Assembly: GCF_000382165.1 (NCBI RefSeq) | Contig: NZ_KB907701.1 | Coordinates: 62,001-126,000 of the forward strand | Length of the DNA: 64,000 nt | Reading direction: 5' to 3' | Origin: Arsukibacterium perlucidum DSM 18276 | Lineage (GTDB): Bacteria > Pseudomonadota > Gammaproteobacteria > Enterobacterales > Alteromonadaceae | In this document: piece after piece, positions 26,686-37,042 of the stretch | Layout: each line of letters starts with the position of its first letter | Numbering within the stretch: position 1 is the first letter of the stretch | Position numbers and translations under genes: made by a program | The notes under the pieces: model-generated | The model's input: the letters and a program-made list of their open reading frames with translations, nothing else | The model's database searches: none | What the model was told of the DNA's origin: nothing

Positions 26686-26758
26686 CCTGCGTTGTCTCGC
26701 GCTCTATAACATCGAAAAAAGCGAGTTATCTATCTGATTTAAGGGAAATTAGCGTTTT

Positions 26759-29425
26759 ATGACAGATCTGGCCAAAGAAATAGTTCCGATTAATATCGAA
26801 GAGGAATTAAAAAACTCCTACCTCGATTACGCCATGAGCGTAATTGTTGGCCGGGCTTTACCTGACGTAAGGGACGGCTTAAAGCCTGTACACCGTCGCG
26901 TTCTGTTTGCCATGAAGGAACTCGGCAACGACTGGAACAAGGCTTATAAAAAGTCGGCCCGGGTAGTGGGTGACGTTATCGGTAAATACCACCCACATGG
27001 TGACAGTGCTGTATACGACACTATAGTCCGGATGGCTCAACCTTTTTCATTGCGTTATATGCTGGTTGATGGTCAGGGTAACTTCGGCTCTATCGATGGC
27101 GACTCTGCAGCAGCAATGCGTTATACCGAAGTCAGAATGGCGCGGATTGCCCATGAGTTACTGGCTGACCTGGATAAAGAAACTGTTGATTTTGTGCCTA
27201 ACTATGATGGTACTGAGCAAATCCCGGCGGTATTACCTACTAAGATCCCTAACTTATTAATTAACGGCTCCTCCGGTATCGCCGTGGGCATGGCCACTAA
27301 TATTCCGCCGCATAACTTAAATGAAGTTATCGATGGGTGTCTGGCTCTTATTGCTAACCCGGATATCGAACTGCATGAGTTAATGCAATTTATTCCTGGT
27401 CCGGACTTCCCGACTGCAGCCATTATTAATGGTCGAAAAGGCATTGAAGAAGCTTATCGTACCGGTCGTGGCAAGGTATATATCCGCAGCAAAACCTGTA
27501 TCGAGACTGATGAGAAAACCGGTCGCGAGACCATTATCGTCAACGAATTACCGTACCAGGTTAATAAAGCCCGCTTAATTGAAAAAATTGCCGAGCTGGT
27601 AAAAGAAAAACGGATTGAAGGTATTTCAGCCCTACGCGATGAGTCTGATAAAGACGGCATGCGAATTGTAATCGAGCTGAAACGTGGTGAGTCATCAGAT
27701 GTGATGCTAAACCAGTTGTACTCTAACACTCAGATGCAAACAGTGTTTGGTATTAACATGGTAGCACTGGACGACGGTCAGCCTAAATTGCTTAGCTTAA
27801 AGCAAATGCTGGAATGCTTTGTCCTGCACCGCCGTGAAGTGGTAACCCGCCGCACTGTTTACGACTTACGTAAAGCACGGGATCGCGCCCACATTCTGGA
27901 AGGCCTGGCGATTGCCCTGGCTAACATTGACGAAATTATTGACCTAATCAAAAATTCAAACAGCCCGGCTGAAGCGAAAGCTGGCCTGGTTGAACGTGGC
28001 TGGCAGTTAGGTGATGTCAGTGCCATGTTAGAGCGGGCTGGTGAAAATGCTGCCCGGCCAGAGTGGCTGGAAGAACATTTTGGTATTCGCGACAACCTGT
28101 ATTTCTTAACTGAACAGCAAGCTCAGGCCATTCTTGATTTACGTCTGCATAAGCTAACCGGCTTAGAGCATGAAAAAATTCTGGATGAATACAAACAGCT
28201 GTTAGAGTTAATTGCCGAATTGCTGCATATTCTGGCTAGCCCGGAACGTTTGATGGAAGTAATCTGCGAAGAATTGGAAGCGGCTAAAGCCCAGTATGGC
28301 GATGCCCGTCGCACCGATATCCAGGACAATATGCTGGATATCAATATGGAAGACTTAATTACCGAAGAAGATGTGGTAGTAACCCTGTCACACCTTGGCT
28401 ATGCCAAGTATCAGCCATTGTCTGATTACGAAGCCCAGCGCCGCGGCGGTAAAGGTAAAGCAGCCACCACGGTTAAAGACGAAGACTTTGTCGATAAACT
28501 GCTGGTTGCCAGCACCCATGACACCATCTTGTGTTTCTCTAACCGCGGCCGGCTGTACTGGATGAAAGTTTATCAGTTGCCACTGGCCAGCAGAACTGCG
28601 CGTGGTAAGCCCATCGTCAACCTGCTGCCATTGGAGCAGGGCGAGCGGATTAACGCTATTTTACCGGTTCGTGAATACGAAGAAGGTAAATATGTTTTCA
28701 TGGCAACCGCTAACGGTACTGTGAAGAAAACTGCGCTTACTGATTACTCACGGCCACGGGCAAACGGCATTATTGCCGTGAACCTGAATGAGGGCGATCA
28801 TCTGATTGGTGTTGATATTACTGATGGCAGCAATGAAATTATGCTGTTCTCTGATGACGGTAAAGTGGTGCGCTTTACCGAAGATCAGGTTCGGGGTATG
28901 GGACGCACCGCGACCGGCGTGCGCGGTATCCGCTTACGTGAAGGCGGCTCCGTCGTTTCATTGATCATTCCGAAAGGTGATGGCGCAGTACTGACCGTTA
29001 CTGAAAACGGTTATGGTAAACGGACAGCGTTAACCGAGTACCCAGCGAAGAGCCGGGCGACCCAGGGCGTAGTATCGATTAAAGTATCAGAGCGCAACGG
29101 TCTGGTAGTCGGGGCGGTACAGGTAAGTGAAACCGATGAAATCATGATGATTTCAAACCGGGGCACTCTGGTACGAACCCGGGTAAAAGAAGTGTCCGAA
29201 GTTGGCCGTAACACCCAGGGCGTTATTCTGATCCGCACTCAGGAACAGGAGAAAGTAGTTGGGGTGGCGAAAGTCGATGAAATTCAGGAGCAAGAACTGC
29301 CACATGATGCAGAGGGTGAAGCAGTAGCGGCAGACGCTACAGATAGCAGCAACAGTGCTGATGTCGCCGGCCCGGATCTGCAGGATAGCCAGCTGGCTCA
29401 GGATAACGATACTGAGCAGTCATAA
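26759..29425 (+). CDS. gyrA: DNA gyrase subunit A
   Basis: An 888-residue type II topoisomerase subunit that breaks and rejoins DNA. The catalytic Tyr falls exactly at residue 122 (AMRYTEVRM). The quinolone-determining region reads [15 protein letters not shown] with Ser83 and Asp87, the sensitive form. The C-terminal half has the six-bladed pinwheel with the GyrA box QRRGGKG around residue 563. The last ~40 residues are an acidic tail (Asp/Glu/Ser-rich), as in other gammaproteobacteria, which tunes supercoiling. It ends in a terminator before serC. Confidence 0.98.
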   Translation: MTDLAKEIVPINIEEELKNSYLDYAMSVIVGRALPDVRDGLKPVHRRVLFAMKELGNDWNKAYKKSARVVGDVIGKYHPHGDSAVYDTIVRMAQPFSLRYMLVDGQGNFGSIDGDSAAAMRYTEVRMARIAHELLADLDKETVDFVPNYDGTEQIPAVLPTKIPNLLINGSSGIAVGMATNIPPHNLNEVIDGCLALIANPDIELHELMQFIPGPDFPTAAIINGRKGIEEAYRTGRGKVYIRSKTCIETDEKTGRETIIVNELPYQVNKARLIEKIAELVKEKRIEGISALRDESDKDGMRIVIELKRGESSDVMLNQLYSNTQMQTVFGINMVALDDGQPKLLSLKQMLECFVLHRREVVTRRTVYDLRKARDRAHILEGLAIALANIDEIIDLIKNSNSPAEAKAGLVERGWQLGDVSAMLERAGENAARPEWLEEHFGIRDNLYFLTEQQAQAILDLRLHKLTGLEHEKILDEYKQLLELIAELLHILASPERLMEVICEELEAAKAQYGDARRTDIQDNMLDINMEDLITEEDVVVTLSHLGYAKYQPLSDYEAQRRGGKGKAATTVKDEDFVDKLLVASTHDTILCFSNRGRLYWMKVYQLPLASRTARGKPIVNLLPLEQGERINAILPVREYEEGKYVFMATANGTVKKTALTDYSRPRANGIIAVNLNEGDHLIGVDITDGSNEIMLFSDDGKVVRFTEDQVRGMGRTATGVRGIRLREGGSVVSLIIPKGDGAVLTVTENGYGKRTALTEYPAKSRATQGVVSIKVSERNGLVVGAVQVSETDEIMMISNRGTLVRTRVKEVSEVGRNTQGVILIRTQEQEKVVGVAKVDEIQEQELPHDAEGEAVAADATDSSNSADVAGPDLQDSQLAQDNDTEQS

Positions 29426-29433
29426 CTCATCCG

Positions 29434-29463
29434 AAAACGGGCGCAGTAGCGCTCGTTTTTTTT
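29434..29463 (+). terminator. Rho-independent terminator after gyrA
   Basis: AAAACGGGCGC / GCGCTCGTTTT (11 bp with one G-T pair), loop AGTA, then continued T. It lies 8 bp beyond the gyrA stop. Confidence 0.9.
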
Positions 29464-29511
29464 AGCCTGTTTTTAATAATGACTAATTTAAATAGTTGAG
29501 AGTAGTAATAA

Positions 29512-30609
29512 ATGACCACCTTTAATTTTTGTGCCGGCCCGGCCATGTTACCAACAGCAGTGATGCAACAGGCGCAGCAAGAGTTCATCAACTGGCAGCA
29601 GCAGGGTTGTTCGGTAATGGAAATCAGCCACCGTAGTAAGCCGTTTATTAAGGTTGCGGCAGAAGCTGAGCAAGACCTCCGTGATTTACTGAATATTCCA
29701 GCCAATTATAAAGTGCTGTTTATGCACGGTGGTGGCCGTGGTCAGTTCTCCGCGGTGCCGCTTAACCTGTTTAACGCAAACGCTAATGCCGGTAAAACCA
29801 ATGCTGATTACGTTATTTCCGGTGCCTGGTCGAAGGCAGCCGTAGAGGAAGGACACAAATACGGTAAGCTGAACGTTCTGGATATTCGCCATAAAACGGC
29901 AGAGGGCCTGCGGAGCATTACCGCACCTGAGCAGTGGCAACTCAACAGCAACGCAGCCTTTGTCCATTGTTGCCCGAATGAAACCGTTGATGGCATCGAA
30001 TTTACCGGTCTGCCGCAAACTGATGCGCCAATCGTGGCGGACTTATCTTCTACCATTTTGTCACGCCCGATTGATGTCAGTCGCTACGGGGTGATTTATG
30101 CCGGTGCCCAGAAAAACATTGGCCCTTCAGGTTTAACCCTGGCAATCGTGCGGGAAGATCTGCTGCCAGTGGCAAACGCTGCTATTCCGGCAGTACTGGA
30201 CTACCGGTTGGCAGCAGAAAATGACAGCATGTTTAACACCCCGCCAACCTTTGCCTGGTATCTGGCAGGCCTGGTGTTTAAGTGGCTGAAACAGCAGGGT
30301 GGCGTAACCGAAATGGCAACGCGTAACCAAATTAAAGCCAGCTTACTTTATGATTATATTGATAAAAGCGACTTTTACAGTAATGACGTTGCTAAAAATT
30401 ACCGTTCCTGGATGAATGTGCCATTTTTCCTGGCCGACGAGCGCCTGAACGATATGTTCGTTGAGCAGGCGCAGATACACGGTTTGCTTGCCTTAAAAGG
30501 CCATAGGATGGTCGGTGGCATGCGGGCCAGTATCTACAATGCGATGCCAGTTGAAGGCGTGCAAACGTTGGTTAGCTTTATGCAGGAATTTGAACGGGTA
30601 AACGGATGA
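29512..30609 (+). CDS. serC: Phosphoserine / phosphohydroxythreonine aminotransferase
   Basis: PLP enzyme of serine synthesis that also makes 4-phosphohydroxythreonine for pyridoxal phosphate. The 365 residues compare with 362 in E. coli. The N-terminus [14 protein letters not shown], the phosphate-cup [15 protein letters not shown] and the PLP-lysine block [18 protein letters not shown] are all intact, ending in [19 protein letters not shown]. The final ATGA overlaps the aroA start, giving translational coupling. The serC-aroA pairing is conserved in enterics. Confidence 0.97.
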   Translation: MTTFNFCAGPAMLPTAVMQQAQQEFINWQQQGCSVMEISHRSKPFIKVAAEAEQDLRDLLNIPANYKVLFMHGGGRGQFSAVPLNLFNANANAGKTNADYVISGAWSKAAVEEGHKYGKLNVLDIRHKTAEGLRSITAPEQWQLNSNAAFVHCCPNETVDGIEFTGLPQTDAPIVADLSSTILSRPIDVSRYGVIYAGAQKNIGPSGLTLAIVREDLLPVANAAIPAVLDYRLAAENDSMFNTPPTFAWYLAGLVFKWLKQQGGVTEMATRNQIKASLLYDYIDKSDFYSNDVAKNYRSWMNVPFFLADERLNDMFVEQAQIHGLLALKGHRMVGGMRASIYNAMPVEGVQTLVSFMQEFERVNG

Positions 30610-31886
30610 AGACATTAACCTTAGAGCCCATTACAAAAATAGCCGGAGAAGTGCATTTACCGGGCTCAAAAAGCATTTCAAACCGGGTATTGTTATTATC
30701 AGCGCTGGCGAAAGGAACAACTCATATCACCAACTTGCTGGACAGCGATGATGTGCGGCATATGCTTAACGCGTTGACAGCACTGGGGGTAAGTTATCAA
30801 TTGTCAGCCTGTCGCACTAAGTGCGAAGTACAGGGGATTGGTGGCTTGTTTCAGCAGCCACAAGCTATCACCCTGTTTCTTGGTAATGCCGGCACTGCCA
30901 TGCGGCCACTGACCGCTGCGCTGGCGGCGTCACAGGTTGATGTCACGCTGACCGGTGAGCCGCGGATGTACGAGCGGCCGATTGGCCATCTGGTTGATGC
31001 CCTTAAGCAACTGCAGGCTGATATTCGTTATCTGGACAACGATAACTTTCCACCGCTCCAGATTAAGGGTAAAGCGTTACAAGGTGGTAAGGTTCAGATT
31101 GATGGCAGCATTTCCAGCCAGTTTTTAACCGCTATATTAATGGTAGCGCCACTACTTGCAGGCGATAGTGACATCGAAATTATTGGTGAGCTGGTGTCCA
31201 AACCTTATATCGATATTACTTTAGCGCTGATGCAACGCTTTGGGGTAGCAGTACAGAATATCGATTATCAGCGGTTTGTTATCTGCGGTGGTCAACAATA
31301 TCAGTCCCCGGGCAACTGGTTAGTCGAAGGTGATGCATCCTCTGCTTCTTATTTCCTGGCAGCAGCGGCCATTAAAGGTGGCAGCATTAAAGTGACGGGG
31401 ATAGGCAAACATGCGGTGCAGGGCGATATTCATTTTGCCGATGCACTGGAAGCAATGGGCGCCAACGTGGAATGGGGCGATGACTACATCATGGTAACGC
31501 GTAATTCACTGACAGGTATAGATCGTGATTATAACGCCATTCCTGACGCCGCCATGACCATTGCTACAACGGCCTTATTTGCCAGGGGGCCGACCGTAAT
31601 CCGCAACGTATATAACTGGCGGGTTAAAGAGACCGACCGTTTAGCTGCGATGGCAACCGAGCTTAGAAAAGTTGGGGCTGAGGTGGAAGAAGGCTATGAT
31701 TACCTGAAAATCACTCCGCCTGAGCAATTAAAGCACGCCAGTATCGCCACCTATAATGATCATAGAATGGCAATGTGTTTTTCACTGGTGGCGCTAAGTG
31801 ATACACCGGTGACTATCGAAGATCCGGATTGCACAGCCAAAACCTTCCCCGGCTATTTTGCTCTGTTTCAAAGCCTGCAAGGCTGA
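30606..31886 (+). CDS. aroA: 5-enolpyruvylshikimate-3-phosphate synthase
   Basis: Joins PEP and shikimate-3-phosphate, the sixth shikimate step. The 426 residues fit the class I type. Landmarks are [20 protein letters not shown] (S3P/PEP lysine), [16 protein letters not shown] (class I glyphosate-sensitive pattern with Gly-Asn-Ala-Gly-Thr-Ala), [33 protein letters not shown] and [10 protein letters not shown]. It overlaps serC by 4 bp and is followed by a weak hairpin before cmk. With the class II DAHP synthase upstream in the window it shows a working aromatic pathway. Confidence 0.97.
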   Translation: MKTLTLEPITKIAGEVHLPGSKSISNRVLLLSALAKGTTHITNLLDSDDVRHMLNALTALGVSYQLSACRTKCEVQGIGGLFQQPQAITLFLGNAGTAMRPLTAALAASQVDVTLTGEPRMYERPIGHLVDALKQLQADIRYLDNDNFPPLQIKGKALQGGKVQIDGSISSQFLTAILMVAPLLAGDSDIEIIGELVSKPYIDITLALMQRFGVAVQNIDYQRFVICGGQQYQSPGNWLVEGDASSASYFLAAAAIKGGSIKVTGIGKHAVQGDIHFADALEAMGANVEWGDDYIMVTRNSLTGIDRDYNAIPDAAMTIATTALFARGPTVIRNVYNWRVKETDRLAAMATELRKVGAEVEEGYDYLKITPPEQLKHASIATYNDHRMAMCFSLVALSDTPVTIEDPDCTAKTFPGYFALFQSLQG

Positions 31887-31904
31887 ATTATCTAATCTGA
31901 AAAC

Positions 31905-31930
31905 AGGCGCAGTCATTCTGGCTGCGCCTT
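31905..31930 (+). terminator. Weak hairpin after aroA (partial terminator)
   Basis: AGGCGCAG / CTGCGCCT, an 8-bp GC-rich stem with a 9-nt loop, but only two T follow. It probably lets some transcription through to cmk-rpsA. Confidence 0.45.
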
Positions 31931-31979
31931 AGCCAGCATCTTTATCGCAACTAAACACAGCTTTTGTCGCAAAAACCTG

Positions 31980-31985
31980 TATAAT
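31980..31985 (+). promoter_or_regulatory. Consensus -10 (TATAAT) upstream of cmk
   Basis: A perfect TATAAT 52 bp before the cmk ATG with no convincing -35. It is a plausible internal promoter for cmk-rpsA, which in E. coli is independently transcribed. Confidence 0.35.
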
Positions 31986-32036
31986 ATGGCGGTTTTAAAA
32001 TTTGAATTAGCAAATTAATGCTCGTTAGGAGGTAGG

Positions 32037-32729
32037 ATGCCGCAACATGCCCCAGTAATTACCATTGATGGCCCGGGAGGCTCAGGTAAAGGCACGCTAA
32101 GCCGTTTACTGGCTCAGAAGTTAGGCTGGCAATTACTAGACAGTGGCGCTATCTACCGGGTGCTGGCACTGGCTGCGATGCATCATCAGATTGCTGCTGA
32201 TGACGAAGAAGCATTACAACCACTTGCTGCACACCTGGATGTTCAGTTCAGTGCAGACGAGCAGGGTAATACCAGGGTAACGCTGGAAGGCGAAAATGTT
32301 TCGCACACTATTCGCACCCAAGAAGTTGCTGACGAAGCATCAAAAATAGCCTCGTTGCCACGGGTGCGTGAAGCGCTGTTACGCAGGCAGCGAGCCTTTG
32401 CCGAAGCACCAGGTCTGGTGGCGGATGGCCGTGATATGGGCACAGTGGTGTTCCCGCAGGCAGAAGTTAAAATATTTTTAACAGCTGACCCTGCAGAACG
32501 CGCCAACCGTAGATATTTAGAGTTGAAACAAAAGGGCCTGGATGTTAATATCGGCGACCTTTTGCGCGAAATCCAGGCGCGTGATGAGCGTGATATGAAC
32601 CGGGCAGCAGCACCTTTAAAGCCTGCAACCGACGCATATATGCTGGATTCGACCAATAAACCAATTGAACAAGTGTTGGCAGAAGTACTTAACTACATCA
32701 ATAGCAAGGCGCTACTGACTGCAGGATAA
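32037..32729 (+). CDS. cmk: Cytidylate kinase
   Basis: Phosphorylates CMP and dCMP. The 230 residues fit the family. The P-loop is [16 protein letters not shown] at about residues 11-26. The NMP-binding insert lies between, and [20 protein letters not shown] and [15 protein letters not shown] form the nucleotide-monophosphate and lid contacts. An ideal ribosome site (TTAGGAGG) precedes the ATG. It is followed by rpsA after 107 bp, the conserved gammaproteobacterial order. Confidence 0.97.
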   Translation: MPQHAPVITIDGPGGSGKGTLSRLLAQKLGWQLLDSGAIYRVLALAAMHHQIAADDEEALQPLAAHLDVQFSADEQGNTRVTLEGENVSHTIRTQEVADEASKIASLPRVREALLRRQRAFAEAPGLVADGRDMGTVVFPQAEVKIFLTADPAERANRRYLELKQKGLDVNIGDLLREIQARDERDMNRAAAPLKPATDAYMLDSTNKPIEQVLAEVLNYINSKALLTAG

Positions 32730-32836
32730 ATACCAAAACAGCATTTTGGACAGCCGGTAACAAGGATTGTTGCTGGTAAACTTAGCAACCCCATAACGCA
32801 TGATGCGAAGTGGAGCACTTAACTGAAAAAGTGACT

Positions 32837-34516
32837 ATGACTGAAAATTTTGCACTATTATTTGAGGAAAGCCTCAAGACCATCGAAACCCGCCCGGGTG
32901 CCATTGTTAAAGGTACCGTTGTTGCTATTCTGAAAGACGTTGTTATGGTTGACGCCGGTCTTAAATCAGAAGCTGCGATCCCTGTTGAGCAGTTCAAATC
33001 GCTGAGCGGTGAAATCGAAGTTAGCGTTGGCGACATCATCGACGTAGCGTTAGATGCTATTGAAGATGGTTTCGGTGAGACCTTATTATCTCGTGAAAAA
33101 GCTAAGCGCCATGAGGCCTGGGTTCGCCTGGAAAAAGCTTGCGAAGATAAAGAAACTGTTATCGGTGTTATCACTGGTAAAGTTAAAGGTGGTTTTACGG
33201 TTGAAGTCGACGGTATTCGTGCCTTCCTGCCAGGTTCATTAGTAGATGTGCGTCCGGTACGTGACACCTTACACCTGGAAAACAAAGAACTTGAATTCAA
33301 AGTTATCAAACTGGATCAAAAGCGTAACAACGTGGTTGTTTCACGTCGTGCCGTGATCGAGTCAGAAAGCAGCCAGGAACGTGATCAGCTGTTAGAAACT
33401 TTAGAAGAAGGCATGGAAGTTAAAGGTATCGTTAAGAACCTGACTGACTACGGTGCTTTCGTTGATTTAGGCGGCGTAGACGGCTTACTGCATATCACTG
33501 ATATGGCATGGAAGCGCGTTAAGCACCCAAGCGAAATTGTAAATGTTGGCGACGAAATTCCAGTAAAAGTACTGAAATTTGACCGCGAGAAGCAACGTGT
33601 ATCATTAGGCTTGAAGCAAATGGGTGAAGATCCATGGGCCGCTATTGCCTCACGTTACCCTGAAGGTGCCCGCATCACTGGTCGCGTAACCAATTTAACT
33701 GACTACGGCTGCTTCGTGGAAATCGAAGAAGGCGTGGAAGGTCTGGTTCACGTTTCAGAAATGGATTGGACGAACAAAAACATTCACCCATCTAAAGTGG
33801 TTAACTTAGGTGACTCTGTTGAAGTTATGGTTTTAGAAATTGACGAAGAACGTCGTCGTATTTCTTTAGGCCTGAAACAGTGTAAAGCTAACCCATGGGA
33901 AGAGTTTGCCAAAGGCTTTAACAAAAATGATCGCGTAAGCGGTAAGATCAAGTCAATCACTGACTTTGGTATCTTCATCGGCTTAGACGGCGGCATTGAT
34001 GGCCTGGTTCACTTATCTGATATCAGCTGGAACGCTACTGGTGAAGAAGCGGTACGTGAGTTCAAGAAAGGCGACGAAGTACACGCAGTTGTGTTACAAG
34101 TTGACCCAGAGCGCGAGCGTATTTCTTTAGGTATCAAACAACTGGATGAAGATCCGTTCAATGGTTACCTTGCTGACAACAAAAAAGGTGCTATCGTTAA
34201 AGGTGAAGTTACTGCCGTTGACGCAAAAGGCGCTACTGTGATGTTAGAAGGTGCTGTAGAAGGTTACATCCGGGTTTCTGATATCGCGCGTGAGCGGATT
34301 GAAGATGCCTCTGCAGTATTGAAAGTAGGCGAAGAAGTTGAAGCTCGTTTAATGGGTGTTGATCGCAAGAACCGCGTAATCAGCCTGTCAATCAAAGCGA
34401 AATTCGAAGCTGAAGAAAAAGAAGCTATGGATACCGTTAATACCAAGCAGCAAGAAGCTGATTTCGGTGGTAACGCTATGGCCGAAGCATTTAAAGCTGC
34501 TCAGAAGCAGGATTAA
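32837..34516 (+). CDS. rpsA: 30S ribosomal protein S1
   Basis: A 559-residue mRNA-binding ribosomal protein with six S1 repeats; the last four carry the repeated core [36 protein letters not shown] and similar. The ATG at 32837 is in register with E. coli S1 ([13 protein letters not shown]), although an in-frame ATG lies nine codons upstream at 32810. No Shine-Dalgarno sequence sits at normal distance from 32837; the nearest GGAG is more than 20 nt away. That matches E. coli rpsA, whose SD-less structured leader is translated with help from S1 and repressed by excess S1. A terminator follows, then ihfB. Confidence 0.98.
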   Translation: MTENFALLFEESLKTIETRPGAIVKGTVVAILKDVVMVDAGLKSEAAIPVEQFKSLSGEIEVSVGDIIDVALDAIEDGFGETLLSREKAKRHEAWVRLEKACEDKETVIGVITGKVKGGFTVEVDGIRAFLPGSLVDVRPVRDTLHLENKELEFKVIKLDQKRNNVVVSRRAVIESESSQERDQLLETLEEGMEVKGIVKNLTDYGAFVDLGGVDGLLHITDMAWKRVKHPSEIVNVGDEIPVKVLKFDREKQRVSLGLKQMGEDPWAAIASRYPEGARITGRVTNLTDYGCFVEIEEGVEGLVHVSEMDWTNKNIHPSKVVNLGDSVEVMVLEIDEERRRISLGLKQCKANPWEEFAKGFNKNDRVSGKIKSITDFGIFIGLDGGIDGLVHLSDISWNATGEEAVREFKKGDEVHAVVLQVDPERERISLGIKQLDEDPFNGYLADNKKGAIVKGEVTAVDAKGATVMLEGAVEGYIRVSDIARERIEDASAVLKVGEEVEARLMGVDRKNRVISLSIKAKFEAEEKEAMDTVNTKQQEADFGGNAMAEAFKAAQKQD

Positions 34517-34524
34517 TTGCTAGC

Positions 34525-34556
34525 AAAGCAGGGGGCATCTGCCCCTTGCTTTATTA
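34525..34556 (+). terminator. Terminator/attenuator between rpsA and ihfB
   Basis: AAAGCA-GGGGC / GCCCC-TGCTTT with a small bulge, followed by TTATTATTT. It is imperfect, so likely a partial stop that lowers ihfB relative to the very abundant rpsA. Confidence 0.7.
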
Positions 34557-34578
34557 TTTGGGTTTTGCAGGAGGGTCT

Positions 34579-34863
34579 ATGACCAAGTCTGAATTGATTG
34601 AAAAATTAGCAACCGATTTCCCGCATATTCAAGTCAAGGATGTCGAAGCATCTGTTAAAGAGATTCTGGAACAGATGGCCCAGTCACTATCGTCGAATGA
34701 ACGTATTGAAATTCGCGGTTTTGGCAGCTTCTCACTGCACTATCGTGCTCCCCGTATTGGTCGCAATCCTAAAACCGGTGATAAAGTAGAATTAGACGGT
34801 AAATACGTCCCTCACTTTAAGCCAGGTAAAGAATTACGCGATCGGGTAAAAGATAATACCTGA
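34579..34863 (+). CDS. ihfB: Integration host factor subunit beta
   Basis: The 94-residue DNA-bending subunit of IHF. The chosen ATG at 34579 has a strong GGAGGG and gives [17 protein letters not shown], as in E. coli IhfB. The DNA-binding arm [20 protein letters not shown] contains the intercalating Pro, and the C-terminal [17 protein letters not shown] is conserved. It sits in the conserved rpsA-ihfB-lapA-lapB order. Confidence 0.97.
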   Translation: MTKSELIEKLATDFPHIQVKDVEASVKEILEQMAQSLSSNERIEIRGFGSFSLHYRAPRIGRNPKTGDKVELDGKYVPHFKPGKELRDRVKDNT

Positions 34864-34900
34864 TCCCTAATCAGGTCAATTGCAGTACACGGAGAGTCTT

Positions 34901-35143
34901 TTGAGCAGATTACTGTATCTGATACTGATTATTGCTTTTCTGATAGTAGGTTTTGTGTTTGGTGCAATTAACCAGCAACTAACCGATGTCCATTTTCTTG
35001 TTGTAAAACTGCAGTTACGCGTTGTTGATCTTGCCATTATTTTTCTGATAACCGGCGTGCTGTTAGGACTAATAATTGCTGCCTGGCTAAGTATGGCACG
35101 TCGCACTAAAAACTGGCTTAAACCCACCGCAGAGAAAACCTGA
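34901..35143 (+). CDS. lapA: LapA, lipopolysaccharide assembly inner-membrane protein
   Basis: An 80-residue inner-membrane protein with two hydrophobic helices (about 3-22 and 39-63) and a short basic tail. TTG at 34901 is chosen because GGAGAG lies at the right distance; another TTG at 34880 would add seven residues. LapA works with LapB and FtsH to control LpxC turnover and so LPS synthesis. Identity rests on DUF1049-like features plus position directly before lapB. Confidence 0.88.
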   Translation: MSRLLYLILIIAFLIVGFVFGAINQQLTDVHFLVVKLQLRVVDLAIIFLITGVLLGLIIAAWLSMARRTKNWLKPTAEKT

Positions 35144-35148
35144 CTTTT

Positions 35149-36279
35149 ATGTTGGAATTGCTATTTTTGTTACTACCTGTTGCTGCCGCTTACGGCTGGT
35201 TTATGGGTAGAAATAGCGTTAAACATACTGAATTGAAAGACCGCGCCAGCGTTACCCGTAATCTTTCCTCTGGTCTTAACTTTTTGCTGACAGATCAAGA
35301 AGACAAGGCTATTGAGCAGTTACTGGAATTATTGGATATTGAAGCGGCCACAATCGAAACCTATTTAGCCCTGGCAAATCTGTTTCGGCGCAAGGGTGAT
35401 TGGGACAAGGCAATTCGTATCCATGAAAAACTCTATCAATTAAAGTTAGCAAAACCACAAGCCCAACAAATTCAGTATGAACTGGCGAAAGATTACTTTT
35501 CTGCCGGTTTGTATGACAGAGCCGAGAGCCTGGCTACGCCATTAGTTAACACCACACGCTGGCGGGAGCCGGCATTAAAACAACTATTCAGTATTTTCAC
35601 CGCCAGCCACGATTGGCATAAAGCGTTAGCGCTGGAAGCAGAAGTAAGCAACAGCCAGTCACGTTCTCTGAAAATAGCCTTGGCAAATATGGCTGTAGAA
35701 GCGATGCAGGATCAACCTGATATTTTGCGTCTGCGGCAGTTAATTGATAGTAATCCGCTGGCGATCCGGCCGCGCTTTGCATTAGCAAAATTTTATCTGG
35801 CAGCAGAGCAGGGAGCACAGGCAAAAGAGCCGCTTCTTAGCATTATTAAGCAAAAACCGCAGTGGAGTGCAGAAGTACTGCCGATGTTACAGCAGTGTGA
35901 GTTCAGTGGTGATCAGTGGTATCAGTTGCTTAGCCAGTTGGCAAATAAACAACATAATGTTACGGCCAGTAGTTTGCTGGCAGACTGGCTGGCTGAACAT
36001 GGTTCAGCTAAAGCGGCTGAACAATTTTTACTGGATAAACTGCAGCAGCAACCTAGTATCCGCTTATTCCAGAAACTGTTACAAGTACGCCAGCATCAAT
36101 CAACCGCCGCGGCTGAAGCCTTGTTTTCAGTGGAAGAACTGGTACAGGCTTATCTGGCAAATAAAGTGCTATACAGTTGCCGCAATTGCGGTTTTAAGAC
36201 CCGTCAGCAATACTGGTTATGTCCATCTTGTCAGCAATGGGAGACAGTAGAGCCAATTACCGGCATTGACGGCCGCTAG
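35149..36279 (+). CDS. lapB: LapB (YciM), LPS-synthesis regulator with TPRs and rubredoxin-like domain
   Basis: A 376-residue inner-membrane adaptor that presents LpxC to the FtsH protease and so limits LPS synthesis. An N-terminal anchor helix (MLELLFLLLPVAAAYGWFMG) is followed by about nine TPR units and a C-terminal rubredoxin-like metal site (CRNCGF...CPSC). It starts 5 bp after the lapA stop and precedes pyrF by 27 bp, the conserved order. The TPR sequence has diverged but the length and zinc knuckle are intact. Confidence 0.95.
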   Translation: MLELLFLLLPVAAAYGWFMGRNSVKHTELKDRASVTRNLSSGLNFLLTDQEDKAIEQLLELLDIEAATIETYLALANLFRRKGDWDKAIRIHEKLYQLKLAKPQAQQIQYELAKDYFSAGLYDRAESLATPLVNTTRWREPALKQLFSIFTASHDWHKALALEAEVSNSQSRSLKIALANMAVEAMQDQPDILRLRQLIDSNPLAIRPRFALAKFYLAAEQGAQAKEPLLSIIKQKPQWSAEVLPMLQQCEFSGDQWYQLLSQLANKQHNVTASSLLADWLAEHGSAKAAEQFLLDKLQQQPSIRLFQKLLQVRQHQSTAAAEALFSVEELVQAYLANKVLYSCRNCGFKTRQQYWLCPSCQQWETVEPITGIDGR

Positions 36280-36306
36280 TTATTTACCTGCATAGAAGGA
36301 ACACTA

Positions 36307-37017
36307 ATGTCTTGTACAACACCCGTTGTGGTCGCGCTTGATTATGCCAATCAGACTGAAGCACTTAATTTAGTGGCTCAGCTCGATCCAACTTTGTGCC
36401 GTTTAAAAGTTGGTAAGGAAATGTTTACTCATTTCGGCCCTGCTTTTGTAGCCGAGTTACAGCAACGCAAGTTTGAAGTTTTTCTCGATCTTAAATTTCA
36501 TGATATCCCTAACACGGTAGCAAAGGCGGTGCAGGCTGCGGCAGACCTTGGAGTGTGGATGGTTAATGTTCATGCCAGCGGCGGTACAAAGATGATGACG
36601 GCTGCCAGAGAAGCATTACAGCGCTATGGAATTAATAAACCAAAACTTATTGCCGTAACCGTGCTGACCAGTATGGAGCAGAGCGATTTGACGGAAATGG
36701 GTATCAGCCTCAGTCCGGCACAGCAGGTGCAAAAACTTGCCGCTCTGGCCGCAGCGAGCGGCTTAGACGGTGTAGTATGCTCTGCGCAGGAAGCGGTTGC
36801 ATTAAAACAACAATTTGGTAATAATTTTCAATTAGTTACTCCTGGGATCCGCCCTGCTAGTAGCAGCGCTGATGATCAGAAGCGGATTATGACACCGGCG
36901 GCGGCAATTAAAGCCGGGGTAGATTATCTGGTAATTGGCCGGCCAATCACCCAGGCCACATCACCATTAGTGGCATTACAAGCTGTCGTAAACGAAGTTA
37001 TTAACGCCAGAACTTAG
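36307..37017 (+). CDS. pyrF: Orotidine 5'-phosphate decarboxylase
   Basis: Last step of UMP synthesis. A TIM barrel of 236 residues. The catalytic Lys-Asp-x-x-Lys-Asp array is seen as [13 protein letters not shown] (about residue 60-72), and the phosphate-binding GIRP is in [18 protein letters not shown] with the gripper GRPIT near the end. AAGGA lies before the ATG. It closes the lapA-lapB-pyrF run; with cmk it shows pyrimidine genes at both ends of the ribosomal cluster. Confidence 0.97.
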   Translation: MSCTTPVVVALDYANQTEALNLVAQLDPTLCRLKVGKEMFTHFGPAFVAELQQRKFEVFLDLKFHDIPNTVAKAVQAAADLGVWMVNVHASGGTKMMTAAREALQRYGINKPKLIAVTVLTSMEQSDLTEMGISLSPAQQVQKLAALAAASGLDGVVCSAQEAVALKQQFGNNFQLVTPGIRPASSSADDQKRIMTPAAAIKAGVDYLVIGRPITQATSPLVALQAVVNEVINART

Positions 37018-37042
37018 TATTTAATCACAACAGGAGGTTTTT

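Noticed and set aside
27000-27030. Possible quinolone-resistance changes in GyrA
   Set aside because: Ser83 and Asp87 are both the sensitive residues, so there is no resistance signature.
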